This document shows positions 17,390-25,219 of a stretch of 64,000 bases of DNA, piece after piece. The notes under the pieces are model-generated. The model made no database searches. It saw nothing but the letters and a program-made list of their open reading frames with translations, and was not told the origin of the DNA. The position numbers and the translations under genes are program-made. Numbering within the stretch: position 1 is the stretch's first letter; the number at the start of each line of letters is the position of its first letter. Location: contig MPNJ01000003.1 in NCBI GenBank assembly GCA_002238965.1, positions 296,791 through 360,790 on the forward strand, in the 5' to 3' direction. The DNA comes from Nitrospinae bacterium bin107 (lineage in GTDB: Bacteria > UBA8248).

Positions 17390-18082
17390 ATGAGACCGGC
17401 TAACGATTCCGTCCCGAAACCCTGGGGACCGCTGGCGGGTTTTTGGTCCTGGCAATACCTGAACCTGTGGAAGACCATCAAACTCGTCACGAGCAAACGG
17501 GTCAAGAGTTTTTATGAAAAATTTCCGAACGTCCTTCCCCCCGGCGCCGATTTCCCCGACTTCGAACTCAAAGACATTCACGGAAACAGCCACCGCATGT
17601 CGGACTATCTGGGCAAGAAATACGTGGTGATGACTACGGGGGCCATCACATGACCGCCATACAGGCGGCAGGTGCCGTTTTATGAAGAGTTGCAGGAGAA
17701 ATACGCGGATCGTGACGTAGTGGTATTCAATCTCTACGTGAGGGAACCCCACGCAGGCGAGCGCGGATTCCCCGAGATCAGAAACCATGAATCCTACGAG
17801 CACAAGCGGAGCTACGCGCAAGAGCTGGCCGATATCAAGAACATGGAAACCAACATCCTCGTCGACGAGATGGACCAGAAGGTCCACGCCATGCTCGGAG
17901 ACCTGCCGAACACCATCTGGCTCATCGGCAAGGACGGGAAAGTGGCTTACAAATGCACCTGGTCGAACGCCGAGCACGTGGATGAATATCTGGCCCGGAT
18001 GGTGAACGAAGACCCCGTATTCGAGGGAATGCCAAGAATCGAGCAAACCATCTTCACCGCTCGCGCGAGCACCGCGATCTAG
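17390..18082 (+). CDS. Deiodinase-like thioredoxin-fold selenoprotein (in-frame TGA read as Sec)
   Basis: 230 aa if TGA at 17651-17653 is decoded as selenocysteine (Sec88); ATG with GAGGAG ten bases upstream. The reading frame continues unbroken past the TGA to TAG at 18082. The context TTGAIT-Sec-PPYRRQ matches the Thr-Sec-Pro-Pro centre of iodothyronine deiodinases, and downstream VVVFNLYVREPHAGERGF and a following conserved His region match deiodinase/redoxin proteins. The N-terminal half (GADFPDFELKDIHG) is an AhpC/TSA-like strand. A hairpin 16 bases after the TGA could be the bacterial SECIS. It is probably a peroxidase or dehalogenase-type redox enzyme. Truncation by a real stop is the alternative, but downstream conservation argues against it. 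Confidence 0.85.
17654..17680 (+). promoter_or_regulatory. Candidate bacterial SECIS element
   Basis: Just after the TGA at 17651-17653, a hairpin forms from 17663-17669 and 17674-17680 (core CGGC/GCCG plus A-U and G-U pairs) with loop AGGT at 17670-17673. Sixteen bases separate the TGA from the loop, and the loop has G among its first two bases. Both fit the published bacterial SECIS model for SelB recruitment. A second short stem, CCGCC/GGCGG at 17654-17668, competes with it. Confidence 0.6.
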
Positions 18083-18101
18083 CCGGACAAGTCGTTCATC
18101 A

Positions 18102-18130
18102 GCGCCCCCTTGTGAGTGGGGGCGTTTTTT
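18102..18130 (+). terminator. Rho-independent terminator after the selenoprotein gene
   Basis: A 7-bp stem (CGCCCCC at 18103-18109, GGGGGCG at 18118-18124) followed by six T, 20 bases beyond the TAG of the selenoprotein frame. Its position supports 18082 rather than the TGA as the functional gene end. Confidence 0.85.
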
Positions 18131-18160
18131 CTGCATCACAAACCATGGAGGAATCGGGAC

Positions 18161-18685
18161 ATGGATGCGCCGACTATCATCAAAGAGCGCCTCGAAGCCT
18201 ACGGGATGAGGCTGAGAGAGGTTATGGAAGACGTCACCGATGAGGACTTGACCATTCAACCCGGTCCGAACGACAACCCCATGGGCTGGCTCATCTGGCA
18301 CATGACGCGCTTTGAGGACAGGACATTTTCGTTCCTCGGCGGAACGCAGGAGCTTTGGATAGAGGGGAAATGGCACGAGCGCTTCAGCATGGAGCCCGAC
18401 CCCGAATGCACCGGCGTGGGCTTCACGCTCGAACAGGTTCTCGCGCTTGAAGTCAGCAAGGACGCCCTGATGGGTTATTTCGAAGCGGCGAGAGAGAAGA
18501 CACTCGCCTGCCTCTCAAGTCTGAGCGCGGCGGACTTGGATCGGGAAGAAATCGACTTCGCCAGCAAGAAGCCCATGAAACTCGGACTGGTGTTGGGCAG
18601 GTACCTGGGCGATCACATCTCCCACATCGGACAAATCTGCTATCTCAGGGGCCACATCGCAGGCTGGGGACGATACCCCACTTAG
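18161..18685 (+). CDS. DinB family protein (DUF664/YfiT-like putative metalloenzyme)
   Basis: 174 aa from ATG at 18161, with GGAGG upstream. A four-helix DinB-like protein: helix 2 has MGWLIWHMTRFEDR with one metal-binding His, and the C-terminal GDHISHIGQICYLRGHIAGW gives the paired His ligands. DinB-superfamily members bind zinc or nickel, and several are thiol-dependent S-transferases (bacillithiol, mycothiol, glutathione). The gene follows the selenoprotein gene on the same strand but after a terminator, so it probably has separate transcription. The exact reaction is unknown. Confidence 0.88.
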   Translation: MDAPTIIKERLEAYGMRLREVMEDVTDEDLTIQPGPNDNPMGWLIWHMTRFEDRTFSFLGGTQELWIEGKWHERFSMEPDPECTGVGFTLEQVLALEVSKDALMGYFEAAREKTLACLSSLSAADLDREEIDFASKKPMKLGLVLGRYLGDHISHIGQICYLRGHIAGWGRYPT

Positions 18686-18689
18686 ATTT

Positions 18690-19691
18690 TCAGTCGAGTT
18701 CTCCCAATGTCCTAAGCGCTTGTTTCACGTCCTCTTCGGGCGTCTCGTCGGGCACGCGGAAAAGCGGCTGCGTGACGCCCATCTCCCTGATTGCAGCCAG
18801 CATTTCGTTGCATCTTGATTTGGGACCGCAGATGGCGAGGTCGTCCACCAGTTCATCCGAGAGCGCCTCTCCCACCGCCCTGCGGCCGCCCTTTCTCCAG
18901 GCCGCCCGAATGTTGTCGGCGTCTTCCCCGTAGCCCCAGCGCGTGAGCTGGGCGTGGTAGTAATCACCCATCGCGCCAATGTAAAAGCCGAGTTCGGGCT
19001 TCACGAGTGCGCGTGCTCGTTCCAGATCGTCAAAAGGCGCCGTGTAGACGAACGGCGCCACGTCGATTTCCGTAATCGCCCTGCCCGCCGATTCCGCGCC
19101 CTCTTCCAGGAATTTGAGCGCGTCTTTTGTTTTCGAGAACGGGATGCAGAAAGGAATCCAGCCGTCCGCAATCTCCCCGGTCAGCCTCGTGTAGTTCGGG
19201 CCGTTCGACCCCAGATAGATGGGCAGGCGCTCCTGCACCGGCTTTCGCCTGAGCTTGAAGCCGCTCATCCGGTAGATTTCACCGTCCAGCTCCACGCGCT
19301 CGCCCCTGAACGCCTGGCGCAGGGCTCCGACCATCTCCCGGGAGCGCTTGAGCGGGCTGCCGAAAGGAACCCCGTGCCAGTTCTCGATTACGGCCTGGCC
19401 GCTCGAGCCGAGCCCGAGATGGAAGCGGCCGTCGCTCAACACGTCGAGTTCCGCCGCCGTCTGCGCCATGAGGCCCGGCGTTCTGCCGTAGACGTTGAAT
19501 ACCGCGGCTCCCAGCTTGATCTTCTCCACCGCCTGCGCCGCCATGGCGATGAGGATGCTCCCGTCTCGCACCCAGGTTTCGGGAAACCAGAGCGAATCGA
19601 TGCCTGAATCCTCGCACCACCGGGCGAATCGCGGAACCTCGCGCGCGTCGATGGTCTCCTGATGCCACAAAACGATCCCTTTTTCCTTCAT
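18690..19691 (-). CDS. LLM class flavin-dependent oxidoreductase
   Basis: 333 aa. A luciferase-like TIM barrel: LWFPETWVRDG near residue 35, the cofactor-region motif GAAVFNVYGRTPGLMAQTAA, then RFHLGLGSSGQAVIENWHG (90-108) typical of F420- or FMN-dependent LLM enzymes. LPIYLGSNGPNYTRLTGEIADGW, split around residues 165-190, is the conserved late-barrel segment. The family includes F420-dependent reductases and alkanal or alkane monooxygenases; cofactor and substrate are not certain. It converges with the DinB gene across four bases. Confidence 0.9.
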   Translation of the reverse strand: MKEKGIVLWHQETIDAREVPRFARWCEDSGIDSLWFPETWVRDGSILIAMAAQAVEKIKLGAAVFNVYGRTPGLMAQTAAELDVLSDGRFHLGLGSSGQAVIENWHGVPFGSPLKRSREMVGALRQAFRGERVELDGEIYRMSGFKLRRKPVQERLPIYLGSNGPNYTRLTGEIADGWIPFCIPFSKTKDALKFLEEGAESAGRAITEIDVAPFVYTAPFDDLERARALVKPELGFYIGAMGDYYHAQLTRWGYGEDADNIRAAWRKGGRRAVGEALSDELVDDLAICGPKSRCNEMLAAIREMGVTQPLFRVPDETPEEDVKQALRTLGELD

Positions 19692-19769
19692 CTACCGACT
19701 CCCTTCAATCCGCAAGTCCTTGAGTTTCGCGCTTGACAGCAGCGAGCTTCTTCCCTATAAACACTCATC

Positions 19770-21491
19770 GTGAGAATTATCAAACATTTAGCGAGCATCA
19801 TTCGCTCCAAAAGCAAAGAACAAACCCCCGAGAGCCTACCTTCCGCCAAGGTCCTGGAATCCAATTTCGCGCCATCCGCTGACCATGCCGAACGGAACAA
19901 AGCCTCTTCCGCCTCGAAACCTGCCGATGTCGAATCTCCGCAGGGAAAAACCGACTCGAACGGGACGAACCCCGGGAACAAGCGCCGCCGGCGCAGACGC
20001 CCCCGGAAAAAACAAAATAATGGAGAAACATTGCATAAGCAAAACGCAGCGACCATAGAACCGCAAAAACCGGAAAACGACGAGAACCCATCCAAAAACA
20101 AAAGGACAAGAAGGCGCCGCAAGAAGAAACCCGCTGTGGCAGGAGCGCATGCCGCACCGCAAAAATCCCAGAAAGCGGCGAATCCCTCTTATAACGGCAT
20201 CACCTACAAAAAAGACCCCTCCGAATTCGGCGTGGCCGATTTCGACGTAGCAGACGCGCCCGAGGGCTTCCGAGAACTCGGCTTCGGGCCGGAGCTGCTC
20301 CGCGGAATTCACGGCCTCGGGTTCGACGCCCCCACTCCCATCCAGCGGGATGCGATTCCCGTCGCGCGGGAGGGCAGGGACATCATCGGCTGCGCCCAGA
20401 CGGGCACGGGCAAAACAGCTTCGTTCGCCCTTCCGACGCTCGAACGCCTACAAGGCGCCTCGGGCACGCGGTGCCTCGTCCTGACACCCACGCGGGAACT
20501 GGCCATCCAGGTATCGGAGCAATTCCACCGTCTGGGAAAACACGTCGAAACCTCGTGCGCCGTCATCTACGGCGGGGTGGATTACGAGCCTCAGTTCCAG
20601 GCTTTTAGTGAGAACGTTGACATCGTCGTCGCCACGCCCGGCCGGCTGCTCGACCATTTGAAACGAAAATCCGTTCATTTCAAGAAACTGGAGATACTCA
20701 TCATCGACGAGGCCGACCGCATGCTGGACATGGGCTTCGCCGAGGAGATCACCGAAATCCTCAAGCGCCTGCCCAAAAAGCGGCAGACCATGCTCTTCTC
20801 CGCCACCATGCCAGCAAAAATCCAGGATCTGGCGAATCGCGCGGTGAGCGAGCCGGTGCAAATCAACATCTCGACGCCCTCGACGCCGGCGGAGGGCATC
20901 CACCACGGCGTCTACCCCATCAGCATGTCGAACAAGCCTCGTGGGGTGCTGGGCATCATCGACAAATACAACCCCACCAGCGTTCTCATCTTCACGAGAA
21001 CCAAAGCCGGGGCCGATGTGCTCTGCAATTTCCTGGAGAACGAGAAAATTTCCGTCGCCAAGATTCATTCCGACAGAAGCCAGCGACAACGGGAGCGCGC
21101 GCTGGCGGGCTTTCGCCAGGGCCAGCACCGCATCCTCGTGGCGACGGACATCGTTTCGCGCGGCATCGACGTGACGGGCATCTCGCACGTCATCAATTAC
21201 GACGTGCCGGAATACCCCGAAGACTACGTCCACCGCGCAGGCAGAACCGCCCGCGCCGGCCGCATCGGCTACGCCATGACGCTCATGTCGCCCGGCGAAA
21301 TCACGCCAGTCAAGAATATCGAACGCTTCATCGGCAAGGCGCTCCCCAGAGTCGGCATGGAAGGTTTCGCCGACGACGTCCACCAGCAAAACATCGAGAA
21401 CGAACCCAAGCCCCTGCTCGACCAACCGAGGGTGGCGCGTTACGAGCGCCTGCGCAAAATGCCGCGCCGCACGGGCCTGTCACTTCGCTAG
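19770..21491 (+). CDS. DEAD-box ATP-dependent RNA helicase (RhlE/RhlB-like)
   Basis: 573 aa, GTG start. Residues 1-140 are polar and very basic, with two Arg/Lys clusters (KRRRRRRPRKK, KRTRRRRKKK), a likely RNA-binding disordered arm. The helicase core follows: Q motif near TPIQRDAIP, Walker A AQTGTGKT (~209-216), PTRELA, TPGR, the DEAD box in IIDEADRMLD, motif III SAT, and in domain 2 FTRTKAGAD, ATDIVSRGIDV and HRAGRTARAG. Such enzymes remodel rRNA and mRNA. The N-terminal rather than C-terminal basic arm is less common among RhlE proteins. Confidence 0.95.
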   Translation: MRIIKHLASIIRSKSKEQTPESLPSAKVLESNFAPSADHAERNKASSASKPADVESPQGKTDSNGTNPGNKRRRRRRPRKKQNNGETLHKQNAATIEPQKPENDENPSKNKRTRRRRKKKPAVAGAHAAPQKSQKAANPSYNGITYKKDPSEFGVADFDVADAPEGFRELGFGPELLRGIHGLGFDAPTPIQRDAIPVAREGRDIIGCAQTGTGKTASFALPTLERLQGASGTRCLVLTPTRELAIQVSEQFHRLGKHVETSCAVIYGGVDYEPQFQAFSENVDIVVATPGRLLDHLKRKSVHFKKLEILIIDEADRMLDMGFAEEITEILKRLPKKRQTMLFSATMPAKIQDLANRAVSEPVQINISTPSTPAEGIHHGVYPISMSNKPRGVLGIIDKYNPTSVLIFTRTKAGADVLCNFLENEKISVAKIHSDRSQRQRERALAGFRQGQHRILVATDIVSRGIDVTGISHVINYDVPEYPEDYVHRAGRTARAGRIGYAMTLMSPGEITPVKNIERFIGKALPRVGMEGFADDVHQQNIENEPKPLLDQPRVARYERLRKMPRRTGLSLR

Positions 21492-21768
21492 TTCGAAGCA
21501 TCCTCTCAGCAAAAGTGACAGGAAATAACCGAAGTACCCCCTTACTATCTTAATAATATGGTAAAGATTTTTTGAACTTTTCAAGTCATTGATAAAAAGC
21601 TACTTATCGGTATCGAGGCGCGCCTTTTGATAAAAAAACCCTGTGCTCCGCGATGTTCTCTATTGACCTCTCCGCGCGGCTACGATAGATTGACTTTCCT
21701 CGTGACAATTATTTGCAATGTCAAAATCTTCTATATAGCCCGGATTTGAAAGTGGAAGGGAGACCCAT

Positions 21769-22044
21769 ATGCAGAAATCCGATCTCGTAGAAAAAATCGC
21801 CGGGGACGCCGGCATCTCCAAAGCGGCGGCGGACCGCGCCCTGAAGTCCCTGCTTGATTCCGTTACGCAAGCGCTGAAGAAAGGTGACCGTGTTTCCCTG
21901 GTCGGATTCGGAACGTTTTCCGTTTCCAAGCGATCTGCACGAACGGGTCGCAACCCGCAAACGGGCGAGACAATCTCCATCAAGGCGAGTAAGGCGCCCA
22001 AGTTCTCCGCAGGCAAGAGCCTCAAGGACGCGGTGAACAAATAA
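21769..22044 (+). CDS. hup: HU family DNA-binding protein
   Basis: 91 aa, normal for HU/IHF. The N-terminus [11 protein letters not shown] with [13 protein letters not shown] forms the dimer helices. The signature [23 protein letters not shown] contains the flexible DNA-bending arm ending in the RNPQTG tip (with the tip Pro), and [14 protein letters not shown] closes the fold. It bends DNA and compacts the nucleoid as a dimer. It stands alone with an upstream AT-rich stretch (21492-21768, no gene seen) and a strong terminator downstream. Confidence 0.96.
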   Translation: MQKSDLVEKIAGDAGISKAAADRALKSLLDSVTQALKKGDRVSLVGFGTFSVSKRSARTGRNPQTGETISIKASKAPKFSAGKSLKDAVNK

Positions 22045-22202
22045 ACGCCGGCTTTTGAAGGCGTCAGATTCGGAAATCACCCGATAACTGGCCGTTGGAT
22101 GATTCCAGTCAACTGTAAATTTTAACGTAAGGTAGTCCTGCTTTAGAAATTATCTGGTTCAAAGTAGGTATTCATTCTGTAAGAAGCATTTATCAAGTCC
22201 GA

Positions 22203-22245
22203 AACCCCGACGCTGTATATTTCATCACGGCGTCGGGGTTTTCGT
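22203..22245 (+). terminator. Rho-independent terminator between hup and hisC
   Basis: A perfect 11-bp stem (AACCCCGACGC at 22203-22213, GCGTCGGGGTT at 22230-22240) followed by TTCGTTTT. On the plus strand it ends the HU transcript, about 160 bases after its stop codon. Confidence 0.85.
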
Positions 22246-22293
22246 TTTCAAAATTGTTTCAGAATTCTGCATTAAGAACACCACGAAACAACT

Positions 22294-23382
22294 TCAGGCG
22301 AGTAAATCCTTGAGCTCCGAGAGGAAGCGCGCGTTCTCCTGTTCAAGTCCGACAGTGACGCGAATCCATTCTGGATGCCCGAAAGCGCTGCCGGGGCGAA
22401 CGATGACGCCCTCGCGCATCAGGGCGTCGGTCGCCGCGTCGCCGTCGCCCACGCGCACGAAGATGAAATTGGCCTGGCTCTCCACGTATTCGAGTCCCAT
22501 CTCCGCAAACGCCGCATAGAGCGCTTCCCTGCCCTCCCGCACCAGCGCGACGGCGCGCTCCTTGTAGTCGTCGTCCTCGAGCGCGGCCAGGGCCGCCGCC
22601 TGCGCGAGCTGATTCACGTTGAAAGGATCGCGAACGCGGTTCATGTACTCGACGACACCATCCCGGCTCACGGCGAATCCCACGCGCAGACCGGCCAGCC
22701 CATAAATTTTCGAGAACGAGCGCAGGACGACCAGCGGGAAGCGCTTGATCAGTGAGACGCTGTCGGGATAGGCCGGATCGTCTGCGAAATCGCCATAAGC
22801 CTCATCAAGGAGTACGAGAAGGCCATCTGGCAACTTTTCGAGGAAGGCGACGAGTTCACCCTCCGCCAGTATTCCGCCCGTGGGGTTGTTCGGCGAACAG
22901 AGGAAGACGATTTTCGTGCGCCCGGAAATTTGATCGAGAACGTTTTCCAAATCGACTCGCATGTCACAAAGGGGCGAGAAAACGACTCGCGCTCCCATCA
23001 CCCGGCTCACGTGCGCATAGGGGCTGAAGGTGGGCTGGGGGATCACCACCTCGTCGCCATCGTTCAGGAACGTCCTGCTCAATACGGAGAGTACGTCGTC
23101 GCCCCCGTTTCCCATGAACACACACGATGGGGAGACGTCCAGTTTTTTCGCCAGGCGTTCCACCAACGCCTTCGCCCCGCCGTCGGGATAGCGATGCAGG
23201 TCCTCGAGCGCGCCGCGAATCGCATCCATCGACCCAGGCACGGGGCCGAGCGCGTTTTCGTTGCTGGCAAGCTTGACGACGTCGCTCAGCCCGTACTTGG
23301 CGGCCACCTCTTCGATGGAGCGCCCCGGCACATAGGCCTTAAGCGATGAAACGCCCTTTCTCAGCAGGTCTTCCACGTTCAA
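22294..23382 (-). CDS. hisC: Histidinol-phosphate aminotransferase
   Basis: 362 aa. Fold-type I PLP aminotransferase: KLASNENALGP near residue 40 (family motif N-E-N-P/A-x-G), CSPNNPTGGIL around 165, LLDEAYGDF near 195 and the PLP lysine in RSFSKIYGLAGLRVG around residue 222. HisC transfers the amino group from glutamate to imidazole acetol phosphate in histidine synthesis; related enzymes also act on aromatic amino acids. No other his gene is adjacent. It is divergent from larE across 233 bases. Confidence 0.93.
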   Translation of the reverse strand: MNVEDLLRKGVSSLKAYVPGRSIEEVAAKYGLSDVVKLASNENALGPVPGSMDAIRGALEDLHRYPDGGAKALVERLAKKLDVSPSCVFMGNGGDDVLSVLSRTFLNDGDEVVIPQPTFSPYAHVSRVMGARVVFSPLCDMRVDLENVLDQISGRTKIVFLCSPNNPTGGILAEGELVAFLEKLPDGLLVLLDEAYGDFADDPAYPDSVSLIKRFPLVVLRSFSKIYGLAGLRVGFAVSRDGVVEYMNRVRDPFNVNQLAQAAALAALEDDDYKERAVALVREGREALYAAFAEMGLEYVESQANFIFVRVGDGDAATDALMREGVIVRPGSAFGHPEWIRVTVGLEQENARFLSELKDLLA

Positions 23383-23615
23383 AGCCTTATCCTCTCTTTG
23401 TTATCCTCGTCATCGTCCTGAACTCCTGGAACGGCGAACATATAGACCATCCGAAGCGATTTGACCACACCCCCCGACGGGCGTGCTGCTTGTATCCTCC
23501 ATACGAAGGAACCGGATATCGTCTTACGCCATGAGACCCGGAAAGTCGATGCGTTGCCCTCGGTGAGCGAGACGGGCTAATATGTGTCATATCAGCCGTC
23601 GAACGGAGGCTCATC

Positions 23616-24464
23616 TTGAGCGATGCGAAGCCGGATGCGAAACTGAAAAAACTCGAACGAACCCTCGAAGAGATGGGGAGCGTGCTGGTCGCGTTCTCGG
23701 CGGGCGTGGACAGCACCTTTCTGGCGAAAGTGGCCCATGACGTCCTCGGAGCGGGGGCGCTCGCCGTCACGGGCCGCTCCGTCACCCTGGCGGCATCCGA
23801 ACTCGAAGAATCGGGCGTCCTTGCGGCGCAAATCGGGATTCGCCACATCATCATCGACACCGACGAGATAGCGGATGAATCGTTCGGGAACAACCCGCCG
23901 AACCGCTGCTATTTCTGCAAGAACGAGCTCTATTCCGTCCTGAGCCGCGTGGCATCCCAGGAGGAGATGACCGCCATCGTCGATGGTTCGAATGCCGACG
24001 ACGTGGGCGACCACCGCCCCGGCATGCAGGCGGCGCGGGAACTGGGCGTGCGGAGCCCGCTCATGGAAGTGGGCATGACGAAAGAGGACATCCGCACCCT
24101 CTCCCAATCGTTTGGACTCCCCACCTGGGACAAGCCCGCGCAGGCGTGCCTCTCGAGCCGCTTCCCGTATGGGGACCGCATCACGCCAGAGAAGATCGCC
24201 CAGGTCGAAAAGGCGGAAAGCGGCTTGCGGGAGCTGGGCTTCCGGCAGCTGCGGGTGCGCCACCACGGCGACGTCGCCAGAATCGAGGTGCCCAAAGCCG
24301 ACATCGCGCGGCTGGTCGATGAGGAGACATCCAGACAAGTGATCGCCCGAATGAAAGAGGCCGGCTTCACCTACGTGACCATCGACCTGGAAGGATTCCG
24401 CTCGGGGAGCATGAACGAAGTGCTAAAAACCGGGCGCGGCTCCGATTTGCTCATCCTCTCGTGA
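23616..24464 (+). CDS. larE: ATP-dependent sacrificial sulfur transferase LarE
   Basis: 282 aa; TTG start with GGAGG seven bases before it. PP-loop ATP pyrophosphatase: residues 28-33 read SAGVDS in place of the commoner SGGxDS. LarE adenylates pyridinium dicarboxylate mononucleotide and then inserts sulfur. Cys178 in QACLSSRFPYG matches the Cys176 that Lactiplantibacillus LarE sacrifices as sulfur donor. Further Cys in NRCYFCKNELY (~98-101) lie near the ATP site. It is the first gene of a four-gene run: its TGA overlaps the GTG start of larB by four bases. Confidence 0.95.
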   Translation: MSDAKPDAKLKKLERTLEEMGSVLVAFSAGVDSTFLAKVAHDVLGAGALAVTGRSVTLAASELEESGVLAAQIGIRHIIIDTDEIADESFGNNPPNRCYFCKNELYSVLSRVASQEEMTAIVDGSNADDVGDHRPGMQAARELGVRSPLMEVGMTKEDIRTLSQSFGLPTWDKPAQACLSSRFPYGDRITPEKIAQVEKAESGLRELGFRQLRVRHHGDVARIEVPKADIARLVDEETSRQVIARMKEAGFTYVTIDLEGFRSGSMNEVLKTGRGSDLLILS

Positions 24465-25219
24465 ACCCCGAACTCATTCTCGAACTGCTCGAGCAGGTGA
24501 AGCAGGGCCGACTCGCGCCCGATGACGCCGCCGCGCGCCTTAGGGACCTGCCCTTCGAGGATCTGGGGCATACGCGGGTGGACCACCATCGCGCTCTCAG
24601 AAACGGCTTTCCCGAGGTCGTCTTCGGCGCGGGAAAAACGAGGGAACAAGTCGTCGAAATCGCAAAGAGCCTGATGGCGAAAGAGCAGACCGTCATGGTA
24701 ACGCACGCGGGCGCGGATCAGGCGCAAGCCCTGCTCGAACTCTCTCCCCGCGCGAACCACCACGAAACCGCCCGCATCGTCGAAATCCCGTGCGAAAATC
24801 CGCCCGCTCTCGTGGGCTCCATCTCGGTCGTCTGCGCGGGCACCTCCGACATGCCCGTCGCAGAGGAGGCGGCGGTGACCGCACGCATCCTGGGTTCTGA
24901 GGTGACGCGCGTCTACGACGTGGGCGTGGCGGGCCTGCACCGCCTCCTGGCGGAGGTAAAAACCCTTCGCGAGTCGAACGTCATCATCACCGTGGCGGGG
25001 ATGGAGGGCGCCCTGCCCTCGGTGGTCGCCGGCCTGGTGGCCTGCCCCGTCATCGCGGTGCCCACCTCTGTGGGCTACGGCGCGAACCTGGGCGGACTGA
25101 CGGCGCTGTTCGCCATGCTGAACTCATGCGCTTCCGGCTTGAGCGTGGTGAACATCGACAACGGATTCGGCGCTGCCTGTCAAGCGCACCTCATCAACCA
25201 GCAAACGGCTAGATCATGA
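24461..25219 (+). CDS. larB: Nickel-pincer cofactor biosynthesis protein LarB
   Basis: 252 aa; GTG start overlapping larE. LarB carboxylates and hydrolyses nicotinic acid adenine dinucleotide to pyridinium-3,5-dicarboxylic acid mononucleotide, the first step of the cofactor. The C-terminal AIR carboxylase (PurE)-like domain shows VVCAGTSDMPVAEEAA, YDVGVAGLHRLL and PVIAVPTSVGYGANLGG, with the family's conserved segment NIDNGFGAA at the end. The N-terminal helical part contains DHHRALRNGFPEVVFGAGK. The stop overlaps the ATG of larC by four bases, indicating translational coupling. Confidence 0.96.
   Translation: MNPELILELLEQVKQGRLAPDDAAARLRDLPFEDLGHTRVDHHRALRNGFPEVVFGAGKTREQVVEIAKSLMAKEQTVMVTHAGADQAQALLELSPRANHHETARIVEIPCENPPALVGSISVVCAGTSDMPVAEEAAVTARILGSEVTRVYDVGVAGLHRLLAEVKTLRESNVIITVAGMEGALPSVVAGLVACPVIAVPTSVGYGANLGGLTALFAMLNSCASGLSVVNIDNGFGAACQAHLINQQTARS

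Noticed and set aside
17651..17653. TGA as a genuine stop making a pseudogene
   Set aside because: The frame stays open and family-like for another 143 codons, no other lesion is present, the context matches deiodinase Sec sites and a terminator follows the distal stop.
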